In this document: positions 46,480-56,384 of the stretch, piece after piece
How positions within the stretch are numbered: position 1 is the first letter of the stretch
Layout of the letters: each line of letters opens with the position of its first letter
Assembly (NCBI GenBank): GCA_032622095.1
Contig: CP136065.1
Span: 249,053,474 to 249,117,473 of the forward strand
DNA: 64,000 nt
Source: Siphonodentalium dalli
Taxonomy: Eukaryota > Mollusca > Scaphopoda > Gadilida > Siphonodentaliidae
Direction: 5' to 3'
Made by a program: the position numbers and the translations under genes
Notes under the pieces: model-generated
What the model saw: only the letters and a program-made list of their open reading frames with translations
Database searches by the model: none
Told to the model about the DNA's origin: nothing

Positions 46480-46845
46480 CAATAAAAATATGAACACATA
46501 ATAGTGATGGTATGTTGGAATATATTAACAGCACACGATGTCCTAAATCTGTTGAGTAAAGGTGCATTCGATTGTTTATGGGTGACTGTGTGTGTACTCT
46601 ATTGTTGGCATAGAAGCCGAACGTTGCCGACTAAACTTAGGCTTTCAGTTCAAACATAAACAAATCGATGTTAGTCCTAATAAACCAGAATATTCTATGC
46701 GTAATTTAACATGAAAATTAGATTATTGGTCATTATTATGACCATAAGATGTCACTCTAATATTATATAGGACCACTTACAATAAAAATAAACACATAAT
46801 AGTGATGGGATGTTGGAATATATTAACAGCAGACAATGTCATATA
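46480..46845. repeat. Direct repeat of about 80 bp
   Basis: TATAGGACCAC(A/T)TACAATA through GATGTTGGAATATATTAACA is found at about 46468-46545 and again at 46766-46840. The second copy ends in an (AT)n run. No coding content. Confidence 0.65.
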
Positions 46846-46849
46846 TATA

Positions 46850-47435
46850 TATATAGCATGTATTTATTTGTGGGGTAAAATCATTTAAAATAGAGGACAA
46901 TTCCCACCGCCAGGTATGGTAGTAAAGCCTGTTATAGAAATGGCACCTCCAGACGGTCTCTGGACATGAACCAGCATCTTGCTATCCCAATAACCTAATT
47001 GGTTGATGTACGAGCAGACTCGCTACATTGTCTGTAATAAGTGAAATTATCCCCTCTCAGAGTTGAGCTACAGTGTCATTGACACTTCCATTTTATTTGC
47101 TGTCATTAGTATATTATGATTGGGCCAAAACAAGAACTTCTCTGTTTCCGATAACACTGGGAAAAATGTTCAGATTAGCAGGCAGCGATTTTTATTTTTT
47201 TTTATTAAACATTTCAGCCGTAAGCCATATAATAGTGTAGTCACAGTCCCATGGAATATGGTAGATCCATATGTATTGATAAATGGCCAAACATTGGATA
47301 AAAACATGTTGTCCCTTGAATTCATTCACTCTGAAGTAAGATCTCTACCATCGTTGAGCTTAACTACCAACTTATATTTACTTTTGGGATAGGGATAAAC
47401 GATAAATATTCACATTGACACTCTTAACAGGTAAC
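46850..47435. other. Nothing recognised
   Basis: A 90-codon plus-strand frame (47120-47392) has no recognisable motif. Otherwise intronic AT-rich DNA. Confidence 0.4.
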
Positions 47436-48861
47436 TACTGTTATGCCCTAAGTAAATGGCCCATCTAACTGAAGTGGCACCCCAGTTTAACTGCGTTCCG
47501 TTTTAACCTAACCGCGGTTATAAGATGCGTTTAAAACGCAAGAGAACCGAATCAATTGTGCGGTTAAAACGGATTCGTCGCGGTTAAACCGGTATATGTC
47601 GCTCTTAATGGAACATATGGCGTGTCATGTTTTAGTTGCCATGCTTGTTAGACAAGTTAGCACAAATAACATGCCAGTGTCCCTTTCAATATTTTTTGTT
47701 GTGGATCTTCTATGTATTTTGGATAAATAGAACAGACATTCATATACCAATATTTTATGTTTTTGGGTTAACGGAAGATTGTGATGTATGGTGTGAAAAA
47801 ATAAAAGTGTTTTTGTGTGTTTTATTTATTTTTGGATTTCTTTTTATTATAATGTTGTATACTTTATAGTAGCCTTTTGGTGAAAATAACAGTTGGGCTA
47901 ACCCCGATGGGTAATCAGAATCCTTACGGCCCATTTTCGACTTTTAACCATCGATAAAATAAATATTTATATAATTATATATAAATATAATTATTCGACA
48001 ATTTAGCTGACGAGTGCCGGTCACTTTCAATGTAAGGAAAACGCGTTTAAAATGGAACAACCGCAAAACGGAAAAAACGCATTCAAACGGATCAAATGGC
48101 CACTGAATTTCAAACGGATTCGAGTGGAAAATTATATAAAAATATAAAGTGGGGGTTAGAGTCCCACACATGCATCATAAATGTAAAGTGAGAGAAATAA
48201 TACATAGTCACAAAATGCGTTTAAACGGAACAACCGCACTCTTCAAACATCGGGCATTATTCGGATATCGGAAACCCGATATTTAAATTTTCCGATCTTG
48301 CATTCGTTGCTATATAATCATAATTAACTACAAACGTGACACGCCAGCTAGATTCGCGAAATTGCGTATGTACTATTACTAGTATTAAATTCAGCACTCT
48401 ACTTTGCTTCAAACATAAGCATGTATTTTTTCACAAGCCGAACAACGGACGTATACTAGAACATATACGTCAAAATTATAAAGTTTTCAACAAGTCGGGA
48501 TTAAAACATAAAATATATCGTGTTGAGTACCGATGGTGATAACAAAAACATACAATCAACTCCTGGTCGATTATAAAGTTACCACTTTGCCGTGATCGCT
48601 AAAACACAAAACGATAACATACACTGGTAGATGCATGGGTAGTACCCCTCTCTTTCCCATTAAATATTCAAATACTGGAAGGTTAACGTTTACATGCGGT
48701 GTAACCGCAGTTAAGGGTTATTAACTGCTGTAACCTAACCGCATGTAACTGCAATGCCACCGCAGTTACGGCAAATAACTGCGGTGCGGTTACGGTTTAA
48801 CCGCAGTTGTAAACGGATTATAACTGCAGTTAATGGGTCATTTACTTAGGGCATAACAGTA
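47436..48861. mobile_element. DNA transposon derivative with TA-flanked ends
   Basis: The ends ACTGTTATGCCCTAAGTAAA and the reverse complement of TTTACTTAGGGCATAACAGT are exact, continuing TGGCCCA/TGGGTCA. Both are flanked by TA, as in the mariner/Tc superfamily. Subterminal regions are rich in AACCGCGGTTA-like motifs (AACTGCGGT, TTTAACCGCAG). 1.4 kb without a recognised transposase. Confidence 0.8.
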
Positions 48862-49280
48862 TATAGACTAGCCTTCTGGCCAGGCAGGGTATCGGAAACA
48901 GAGGTTTTGTTTTGGCCGTATACGCACCTTTTATGTGGATAACATTGTCCTACCTATGGCGGTATACTGTTCATGTTTTGATAATAAAATATATCTAGAT
49001 TAAAATCTGTTGAATATTTTAAATTCTTGTCATGGTTATTAATATTGGTATGTTGAGTGCCAACTGCCATTTAATAACATGTAAAAAAAAATAATGAAAT
49101 AATGTGCACTTTGTACTCACTGAATGTGTACAGCAGCAATTTTCGTACAATTTGGTTTTGTGTGGATCGTAAATGAAAATATCTCATTGTGAAAGTCTTG
49201 GGATATAATTATCTGGGCTGGTAAGCCTAACTTTCAGCACATAAATGTATATGTGTATATTTTTCCCTCATTTGTTTCAA
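48862..49280. other. Intron 3 sequence just before the acceptor array
   Basis: AT-rich. It ends with TTTTTCCCTCATTTGTTTCA and then the first unit of the array. Nothing else recognised. Confidence 0.5.
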
Positions 49281-52147
49281 ATAATTCACCTTTATCTTAA
49301 CAGGCATCGAATCATCCCCAAGAGAGTCAACTTGAGGGTTGAGCACATAAAACACTCTAATAATCCACCTTTATCTTAACAGGCATCGAATCATCCCCAA
49401 GAGAGTCAACTTGAGGGTTGAGCATATAAAACACTCTAATAATCCACCTTTATCTTAACAGACATCGAATCATCCCTAAGAGAATCAACTTGAGGGTTGA
49501 GCATATAAAACACTCTAATAATCCACCTTTATCTTAACAGACATCGAATCATCCCTAAGAGACTCAACTTGAGGGTTGAGCATATAAAACACTCTAATAA
49601 TCCACCTTTATCTTAACAGGCATCGAATCATCCCTAAGAGAATCAACTTGAGGGTTGAGCATATAAAACACTCTAATAATCCACCTTTATCTTAACAGAC
49701 ATCGAATCATCCCTAAGAGAATCAACTTGAGGGTTGAGCATATAAAACACTCTAATAATCCACCTTTATCTTAACAGGCATCGAATCATCCCTAAGAGAA
49801 TCAACTTGAGGGTTGAGCATATAAAACACTCTAATAATCCACCTTTATCTTAACAGGCATCGAATCATCCCTAAGAGAATCAACTTGAGGGTTGAGCATA
49901 TAAAACACTCTAATAATCAACCTTTATCTTAACAGGCATCGAATCATCCCCAAGAGAGTCAACTTGAGGGTTGAGCATATAAAACACTCTAATAATCCAC
50001 CTTTATCTTAACAGGCATCGAATCATTCCCAAGAGAATCAACTTGAGGGTTGAACATATAAAACACTCTAATAATCCACCTTTATCTTAACAGGCATCGA
50101 ATCATCCCTAAGAGAATCAACTTGAGGGTTGAGCATATAAAACACTCTAATAATCCACCTTTATCTTAACAGGCATCGAATCATCCCTAAGAGAATCAAC
50201 TTGAGGGTTGAGCATATAAAACACTCTAATAATCCACCTTTATCTTAACAGGCATCGAATCATCCCTAAGAGAATCAACTTGAGGGTTGAGCATATAAAA
50301 CACTCTAATAATCCACCTTTATCTTAACAGGCATCGAATCATCCCTAAGAGAATCAACTTGAGGGTTGAGCATATAAAACACTCTAATAATCCACCTTTA
50401 TCTTAACAGACATCGAATCATCCCTAAGAGAATCAACTTGAGGGTTGAGCATATAAAACACTCTAATAATCCACCTTTATCTTAACAGGCATCGAATCAT
50501 CCCCAAGAGAATCAACTTGAGGGTTGAGCATATAAAACACTCTAATAATCCACCTTTATCTTAACAGGCATCGAATCATCCCTAAGAGACTCAACTTGAG
50601 GGTTGAGCATATAAAACACTCTAATAATCCACCTTTATCTTAACAGGCATCGAATCATCCCTAAGAGAATCAACTTGAGGGTTGAGCATATAAAACACTC
50701 TAATAATCCACCTTTATCTTAACAGGCATCGAATCATCCCTAAGAGAATCAACTTGAGGGTTGAGCATATAAAACACTCTAATAATCCACCTTTATCTTA
50801 ACAGACATCGAATCATCCCTAAGAGACTCAACTTGAGGGTTGAGCATATAAAACACTCTAATAATCCACCTTTATCTTAACAGGCATCGAATCATCCCTA
50901 AGAGAATCAACTTGAGGGTTGAGCATATAAAACACTCTAATAATCCACCTTTATCTTAACAGGCATCGAATCATCCCTAAGAGAATCAACTTGAGGGTTG
51001 AGCATATAAAACACTCTAATAATCCACCTTTATCTTAACAGACATCGAATCATCCCTAAGAGACTCAACTTGAGGGTTGAGCATATAAAACACTCTAATA
51101 ATCCACCTTTATCTTAACAGGCATCGAATCATCCCTAAGAGAATCAACTTGAGGGTTGAGCATATAAAACACTCTAATAATCCACCTTTATCTTAACAGG
51201 CATCGAATCATCCCCAAGAGAATCAACTTGAGGGTTGAGCATATAAAACACTCTAATAATCCACCTTTATCTTAACAGGCATCGAATCATCCCTAAGAGA
51301 CTCAACTTGAGGGTTGAGCATATAAAACACTCTAATAATCCACCTTTATCTTAACAGGCATCGAATCATCCCTAAGAGAATCAACTTGAGGGTTGAGCAT
51401 ATAAAACACTCTAATAATCCACCTTTATCTTAACAGGCATCGAATCATCCCTAAGAGAATCAACTTGAGGGTTGAGCATATAAAACACTCTAATAATCCA
51501 CCTTTATCTTAACAGGCATCGAATCATCCCCAAGAGAATCAACTTGAGGGTTGAGCATATAAAACACTCTAATAATCCACCTTTATCTTAACAGGCATCG
51601 AATCATCCCTAAGAGACTCAACTTGAGGGTTGAGCATATAAAACACTCTAATAATCCACCTTTATCTTAACAGGCATCGAATCATCCCTAAGAGAATCAA
51701 CTTGAGGGTTGAGCATATAAAACACTCTAATAATCCACCTTTATCTTAACAGGCATCGAATCATCCCTAAGAGACTCAACTTGAGGGTTGAGCATATAAA
51801 ACACTCTAATAATCCACCTTTATCTTAACAGATATCGAATCATCCCTAAGAGAATCAACTTGAGGGTTGAGCATATAAAACACTCTAATAATCCACCTTT
51901 ATCTTAACAGGCATCGAATCATCCCTAAGAGAATCAACTTGAGGGTTGAGCATATAAAACACTCTAATAATCCACCTTTATCTTAACAGACATCGAATCA
52001 TCCCTAAGAGAATCAACTTGAGGGTTGAGCATATAAAACACTCTAATAATCCACCTTTATATTAACAGGCATCGAATCATCCCTAAGAGAATCAACTTGA
52101 GGGTTGAGCATATAAAACACTCTAATAATCCACCTTTATCTTAACAG
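49281..52147 (+). repeat. RPL21: Decoy-acceptor array before RPL21 exon 4, 79-bp unit x 36
   Basis: Each unit carries the end of intron 3 (AATCCACCTTTATCTTAACA then G) and the first 58 bases of exon 4 (CATCGAATCATCC... to AAACACTCTAAT). The first exon-like start is 49304 and the true exon start is 52148; the 2844-bp distance is exactly 36 x 79, so no indel has disturbed the period. CTCTAAT in the exon part also fits a branch-point consensus for the next acceptor. Splicing to any unit except the last would read 24 codons and stop at the TAA of CTTAACAG. No donor consensus is present in the unit. Variants form a higher-order pattern, with a four-unit block recurring near 50480, 51191 and 51507. 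Confidence 0.97.
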
Positions 52148-52298
52148 GCATCGAATCATCCCTAAGAGAATCAACTTGAGGGTTGAGCATATAAAACACT
52201 CTAATTGCCGTCTGGATTTCTTGAAACGAGTTGAACAAAACGACAAAATAAAGGCTGAGGCAAAGGCTGGTGGTCCAAGACTAATTCTGAAACGACAG
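52148..52298 (+). CDS. RPL21: RPL21 third coding exon
   Basis: It starts at the last AG of the array. One base completes the split Gly codon, then 50 codons: HRIIPKRINLRVEHIKHSNC, RLDFLKRVEQNDKIKAEAKA, GGPRLILKRQ, ending phase 0 before donor GTATGT. Human eL21 has KILAKRINVRIEHIKHSK at the same place. The first 19 codons are identical or nearly so to all 36 upstream decoy copies. Only this copy is followed by the rest of the exon. Confidence 0.97.
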
Positions 52299-52308
52299 GT
52301 ATGTACCA

Positions 52309-52640
52309 TAGAGGATCTCACATGAGTTTCTATTTTATACGGAATTTATCAACCGAGTTCACTAAATTCGATTTGAGCCGAGGTTTACCGAGGCTCAAAT
52401 AGAATTTAGAGGACGAGGTTGATAAATTACTTATAAAATAGGACGAGTTTGAGATACCTTTTATCACATGATCAAATAAACCCGAAGCAACGCGAAATAT
52501 TCATCGAAAACAACAATCATAAACTACAGCGATCGCAAGTGATTTGAAGAACGCCGTGACGTCATCGCACGCGCTGATATTAAACGTGTCTATTACCGAT
52601 AATTATGAAACTGCTTTTATGGCCAAATTTTGTGATAAAA
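52309..52640. mobile_element. Dispersed ~330-bp repeat with hairpin, copy 1
   Basis: It starts AGAGGATCTCACATGAGTTT and contains an inverted pair, CTATTTTATACGGAATTTAT against ATAAATTACTTATAAAATAG, with nested TTTGAGCCGAGGTTTACCGA. It is nearly identical to 62396-62716. It begins 10 bases after the RPL21 exon 4 donor. Confidence 0.85.
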
Positions 52641-52815
52641 TGAGTTACTTCATCATGCTATCTTTTTTTTTTACAATTTGTTACAAAATAGAAGTTTTCT
52701 ATTGACAAATTAACCTACCTTTACAAAAATATGGAGATAAAGAAACAACTAAGTTTGACGGCCAGCTTATATATGACCCGCCATATCAAATCCAGTCGTA
52801 AGTCGGGATTTTTTT

Positions 52816-53337
52816 TACCCTGTGCCAATTCATTCTCTTATATATGCGAGTCGACCATAGGTCGCCTCGCATATATAAGAGAATGCATTGGCCTAATAAT
52901 TTTTTACAATTTTAATAATTTTTTCTTGTATTCTTTAACAATTTTAATAATTTCACCCATACAGAGCCCCAGACAAACATGAGCAGACGACACTCTTCTA
53001 TGTGCTTCTATATATGTGTGGGGCTCCCTGGAGAGTAATGCATGTTTTTTATTTTATGTCCTAAAAATTGTAAGAAACATTTATTTAAAATAAAATGATA
53101 AAAAATTGTTAGGCCAATCCATTCTCTTATATATGAGAGGCGACCTATGGTCGACTCGCATATATAAGAGAATGCATTGGCACAGGGCATAACTGTAACT
53201 ATCACAATGTGGTCAATGAGCCGGTTCCAATGATATCCATATTTGTATGGTTCTATTGAGACGGACCCAAGATAATTTAGGCTGTTGCAGCTTCATTTGG
53301 GCTATTTTTCTGGGCGTTTTGTTGGGTAAAGGGTTAA
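52816..53337. mobile_element. Family A-type TTAA element with a nested hairpin
   Basis: The right end GTTGGGTAAAGGGTTAA and two palindromes (about 52823-52892 and 53112-53180) match family A. The left TTAA end is missing. Between the palindromes sits a hairpin (52957-53036, AGAGCCCCAGACAAACATGA to TGTGTGGGGCTCCCTGG) related to the 100-bp satellite unit. It lies in RPL21 intron 4. Confidence 0.75.
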
Positions 53338-53408
53338 TTCATTAATTTAACTTATTTACATTTAAGCTTGGTGGACATATAGTCAACACGAGGAGGAACG
53401 CTCCATAT
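53338..53408 (+). repeat. RPL21: Duplicated acceptor of RPL21 exon 5
   Basis: ATTTAACTTATTTACATTT(A/C)AG followed by exon-like GGACATATAGTCAACACGAG and GAGGAAC is found here and again at the true exon (53433). The decoy ends GCTCC before the intron sequence resumes. In the decoy, 12 bases of exon start (within CCTGCTGGCCCTCTTG) are missing and the pyrimidine before AG has become A, which weakens the site. Confidence 0.9.
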
Positions 53409-53432
53409 TAATTTAACTTATTTACATTTCAG

Positions 53433-53522
53433 CCTGCTGGCCCTCTTGCTGGACATATAGTCAACACGAGGAGGAACACTCCAACCATCTTGGAGCCCAT
53501 CAAATACGAGTTTATTGCATAA
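53433..53522 (+). CDS. RPL21: RPL21 last coding exon
   Basis: 29 codons and a TAA stop: PAGPLAGHIVNTRRNTPTIL then EPIKYEFIA. The ending EPIxYEFxA is the eL21 C-terminus. The acceptor is TTTACATTTCAG. AATAAA follows 4 bases after the stop (53527-53532). Confidence 0.97.
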   Translation, partial: PAGPLAGHIVNTRRNTPTILEPIKYEFIA

Positions 53523-53526
53523 CTCA

Positions 53527-53532
53527 AATAAA
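53527..53532 (+). terminator. Poly(A) signal AATAAA of RPL21
   Basis: Canonical hexamer immediately after the stop codon. A very short 3' UTR is usual for ribosomal protein mRNAs. Confidence 0.7.
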
Positions 53533-53557
53533 TTATAAATACCAGTGATGTGTCATT

Positions 53558-53655
53558 CAATTTCTCTATTAGAGTGGGTTGACTACAAGGGGCGAACTGG
53601 CTTCAATTTCTCTATTAGAGTGGGTTGACTACCAGGGGCGAACTGGCTACAACTT
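53558..53655. repeat. Tandem duplication of about 46 bp
   Basis: TTCAATTTCTCTATTAGAGT plus GGGTTGACTAC(A/C)AGGGGCGA plus ACTGGCT occurs twice in a row just past the RPL21 poly(A) signal. Confidence 0.8.
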
Positions 53656-53662
53656 TCGAACC

Positions 53663-53896
53663 TTAACCCTTTCATGACTGGAGCTGTGCTTGTGCAGCAT
53701 TAAATATTCTGTGCCAGTGCATTCTCCTATATATGTGAGTCTCCCATTAGAGCGCCTAGAATACATTGGCTTACAAGGTCAAAGTAAATATTCTTAGGCC
53801 AATGTATTCTCTTACGGGAGACTTCCATATATAAAATAATGCATTGGCACAGGGTTTTCACAAAATTTCAGGAAGCTCCAGTCATGGAAGGGTTAA
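53663..53896. mobile_element. TTAA MITE with palindromes (family B, inverted)
   Basis: The ends TTAACCCTTTCATGACTGG and CCAGTCATGGAAGGGTTAA. It holds reverse-oriented versions of TTCAGGAAGCTCC and the CAATGCATT palindromes compared with 13396-13677. Confidence 0.8.
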
Positions 53897-54070
53897 ATGT
53901 TATTTAAACCAGTACCAAGTTCACAGGGTTTCGGAACTGATTGTAATTTAAATGGCGATTCAATTTGGAATCTGTTGCCCTATTCGAGTGGATTCAAAAT
54001 TGGCTGTCTTGGTTCGAATTTCATCAAATTCTTTTCAATCCCATGATTTCTACAGATCCTAATGTTTTTA

Positions 54071-54500
54071 GCTCACCCGAGACGAAGTCTCAGGTGGAGC
54101 TATTGTCATCACTCCTCGTCCGTCCATCTGTCCGTCAACAATTCTTTGAACATCTTCTCCTCTGGAACCATAAGACCGAATGGGTTCATATTTGGTGTGG
54201 ATGTTCCCTAGGTGACTCTCATTCAAATTTGTTCAAATGAGGTCACTGGGTCAAATAGTTGAGAAGCCAGGGCCATAACTCTTTCCCACCATAGTAATTC
54301 CTTTAAACTTCTTCAGAACGATAAGATCGAATGGTTTCATATTTGGTGTGGATGTTCCCTAGGTGACTCAGATTTGTTCATATGGGTTCATATATGGTAT
54401 GAAGGATCCCTGGGTGACTGGGGTTCAGATTTGTTCAAATCAGGTCACTGCGTCAAATGTGGGCGGAGCCAGGGACATAACTCCAAATTTTATTTTTTGT
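54071..54500. repeat. Dispersed repeat fragment (GGTGACTC / GTCACTG type)
   Basis: It begins AGCTCACCCGAGACGAAGTC, then CGTCCGTCCATCTGTCCGTC. TTCATATTTGGTGTGGATGT recurs three times with AGGTGACTC. The same family is at 58600-59300. It looks like an old, degraded interspersed repeat common in marine invertebrates; the class is not identified. Confidence 0.6.
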
Positions 54501-54970
54501 TTAACCAAAAAAAAAAAAAATATTTAAAAAAAAAATGTTTTTTTATTAAAATATTTTTTTTTAAAGAAGGAAAATATGTATTTAACTCCATGATCAATTA
54601 TTATGCCCCCGATCTCCGATGGAGATTTGGGGGTATATAGTGGAGCCCTCCGTACGAACGTTTCAACTCATAACTTTGGTTTCGCTAACTCAATTCAGTT
54701 GATCTTTGGTATGCTAATAGACCAGCCGCGGGGACAAGATTTCCCCATAACTGCGGTTTCGTCCGCCCATTTTTTCCAGAGTTACGCCCCTTTTTGGACT
54801 TAGAAAATTCAGGTTTTCTGCTACTTTTTTTGGTTTCCAGATGATAACTTGATTTTGGATTGTTTACTCATGAATAACATAACTTTACAAAGTGCCATTT
54901 AATAAGTATTTGCACAAAAATAAGAAAAATCCTCTCTGATTGTTGTCGGGGGCGTTACCTCCGCCCAGCG
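54500..54970. other. A/T-rich tract and repeat remnants
   Basis: Long A and T runs (54510-54565) are followed by remnants of the same dispersed repeats as 45740 (TTGGTTTCCAGATGATAACT). No gene. Confidence 0.5.
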
Positions 54971-55463
54971 GTGCACTTGTGTATGGAGCAAAAATGGTTT
55001 ACGAATGATTGCTTAACCCTGTATACGGATGCTGCCGGCTCTTTAGGCTTTAGTGGAATCTTCGGTAACCAATGGTTTTACTCAGCATGGCATAGCGATG
55101 TATCAGAAATCAACATCGCAGTGCTTGAATTATATCCTATAGTGTTGGCAATGCGTCTGTGGGGCCATACTTTAAAGAATAAACAGATATTATTTTTCTC
55201 CGATAATCAGGCGGTGGTTAGTGATCAATAAACAAACAACTAAGGAAAGGAATATATTGGAGTTATTACGTCAGTTAGTTTTGATATGCATTCAGAAGAA
55301 CATACATTTTAAAGCGAGGTATGTTCCGGGGAGAGACAATAGGTTGGCTGACTCTCTTTCTCGATTACAGGTACAGGAATTCAGGCGTTTAGCCCCCGAT
55401 TGCGATCCACATCCAGTGTCCATCCCAGTCGCGCTCCATCTCAAGAACTTAATCAAACCATGA
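54971..55463 (+). pseudogene. RNase H remnant of a DIRS/Ngaro-type retrotransposon
   Basis: The first frame (54971-55231) contains LTLYTDAAGSLGFSGIFG and LELYPIVLAMRLWG, then ILFFSDNQAVV: the D ... E ... D catalytic order of RNase H. A frameshift near 55225 moves to a second frame (55221-55463) with LELLRQLVL and FKARYVPGRDNRLADSLSR, the end of the domain. Reverse transcriptase, which should precede, is missing, so the element is 5' truncated. RNase H directly followed by a tyrosine recombinase is the order of DIRS and Ngaro elements. Confidence 0.78.
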
Positions 55464-56347
55464 ACACTTTATTACAGAATGCAATATCACCGGCAACTCA
55501 TAAAGCCTACAGTAGTGCCTTGGAAAAATTCAATTTATTTTGCGCTCAATACCAATTACCGACCACAATGCCTATCAAACCTAACAATTTAGGTTGGTTC
55601 ATAGCACATTTGTTTAATCGGAAATATGCTGCAAAGACAATTTCTTCAATCATGTCGGCGATATCATATGTCCACAAAATGCATCACCTACCTGACCCAA
55701 TGCAGTCGTTTATGCTGCAAAAAATATTGGTGGCAGTACGAAGACTCCGACCGTCAATTGACGTACGTTTACCAATCACTCAATCTATTTTGCATAATCT
55801 AGTGCGAGCCGTACGACCATGTAGTGACACATTTTATATCACTCATCTATATGAGGCTCTGTTTACATTTGCATTCTATGCATTTGCTCGGATAGGAGAA
55901 CTGTGCCCGCCACAAGCAAACATGCAAGCAAATGTTTTGCAGCTGTCAGATGTCAGCGACACGATTCTGTAACAACAGTCACTTTCCGCAAATTCAAACA
56001 CAATATCGATGGTAAACCTCATTATCACGCTACCATCTTCAAGCCAGTCGAATTTTTGCCCAATCAGGTTATTACGGCGGTATATTGAGTTGCGAGGCAC
56101 ATCAAATGGCCCTCTTTTCATTAATAGTGATAGCACCCCAGTATTACGTTCACAATTTGTCAATAAATTGCAGCAATGTTTGGCATATTTAGGCTTGGAT
56201 TCCACTAATTTTAAAGGCCATTCATTTCGGATTGGGGCATGTACATGGGCCGCTGAGAAGGGTTTTTCTGATGCACAGATTAGACTAATGGGGAGATGGA
56301 GGTCAGACGCTTTTAAGCATTACATTCGTAGTCAACCATTATTATAG
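55400..56347 (+). pseudogene. Tyrosine recombinase of a DIRS/Ngaro-type retrotransposon
   Basis: It overlaps the end of the RNase H frame by about 60 bases. The N-terminal SAM-like core-binding domain is seen in LLQNAISPATHKAYSSALEK and FNRKYAAKTISSIMSAISYV. The catalytic domain has FARIGEL (first Arg), then a frame change at about 55960 (SVTTVTFRKFKHN in another frame) and back at about 56065, then GHSFRIGACTWAAEKG (His and Arg), LMGRWRSDAFKHYIR (Trp and nucleophile Tyr). Both frame changes compensate, so it is a decayed copy of a family with intact catalytic residues. Such recombinases integrate a circular cDNA instead of an integrase. Confidence 0.82.
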
Positions 56348-56384
56348 GCAGAATTCAGCAGATAAATTATTGGTCAATATCCTC

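Larger units (their letters stand above)
30135..53532 (+). other. RPL21: RPL21 gene (ribosomal protein eL21), whole extent
   Basis: Four coding exons (30143-30271, 31766-31878, 52148-52298, 53433-53522) splice in phase into 160 residues, the length of human RPL21, and match eL21 along the whole protein. eL21 is a structural protein of the large cytosolic ribosomal subunit. The ATG lies 8 bases into the second exon, so the first exon is untranslated, as in vertebrates. Introns are 1494, 20269 and 1134 bp; the large one is filled with transposons and a 36-unit decoy-acceptor array. A poly(A) signal AATAAA is at 53527-53532. Confidence 0.96.

Noticed and set aside
49304-52147. Reading the 79-bp array as a CRISPR-like repeat-spacer array
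   Set aside because: All parts of the unit repeat, there are no unique spacers, and the unit is explained by the RPL21 exon boundary.
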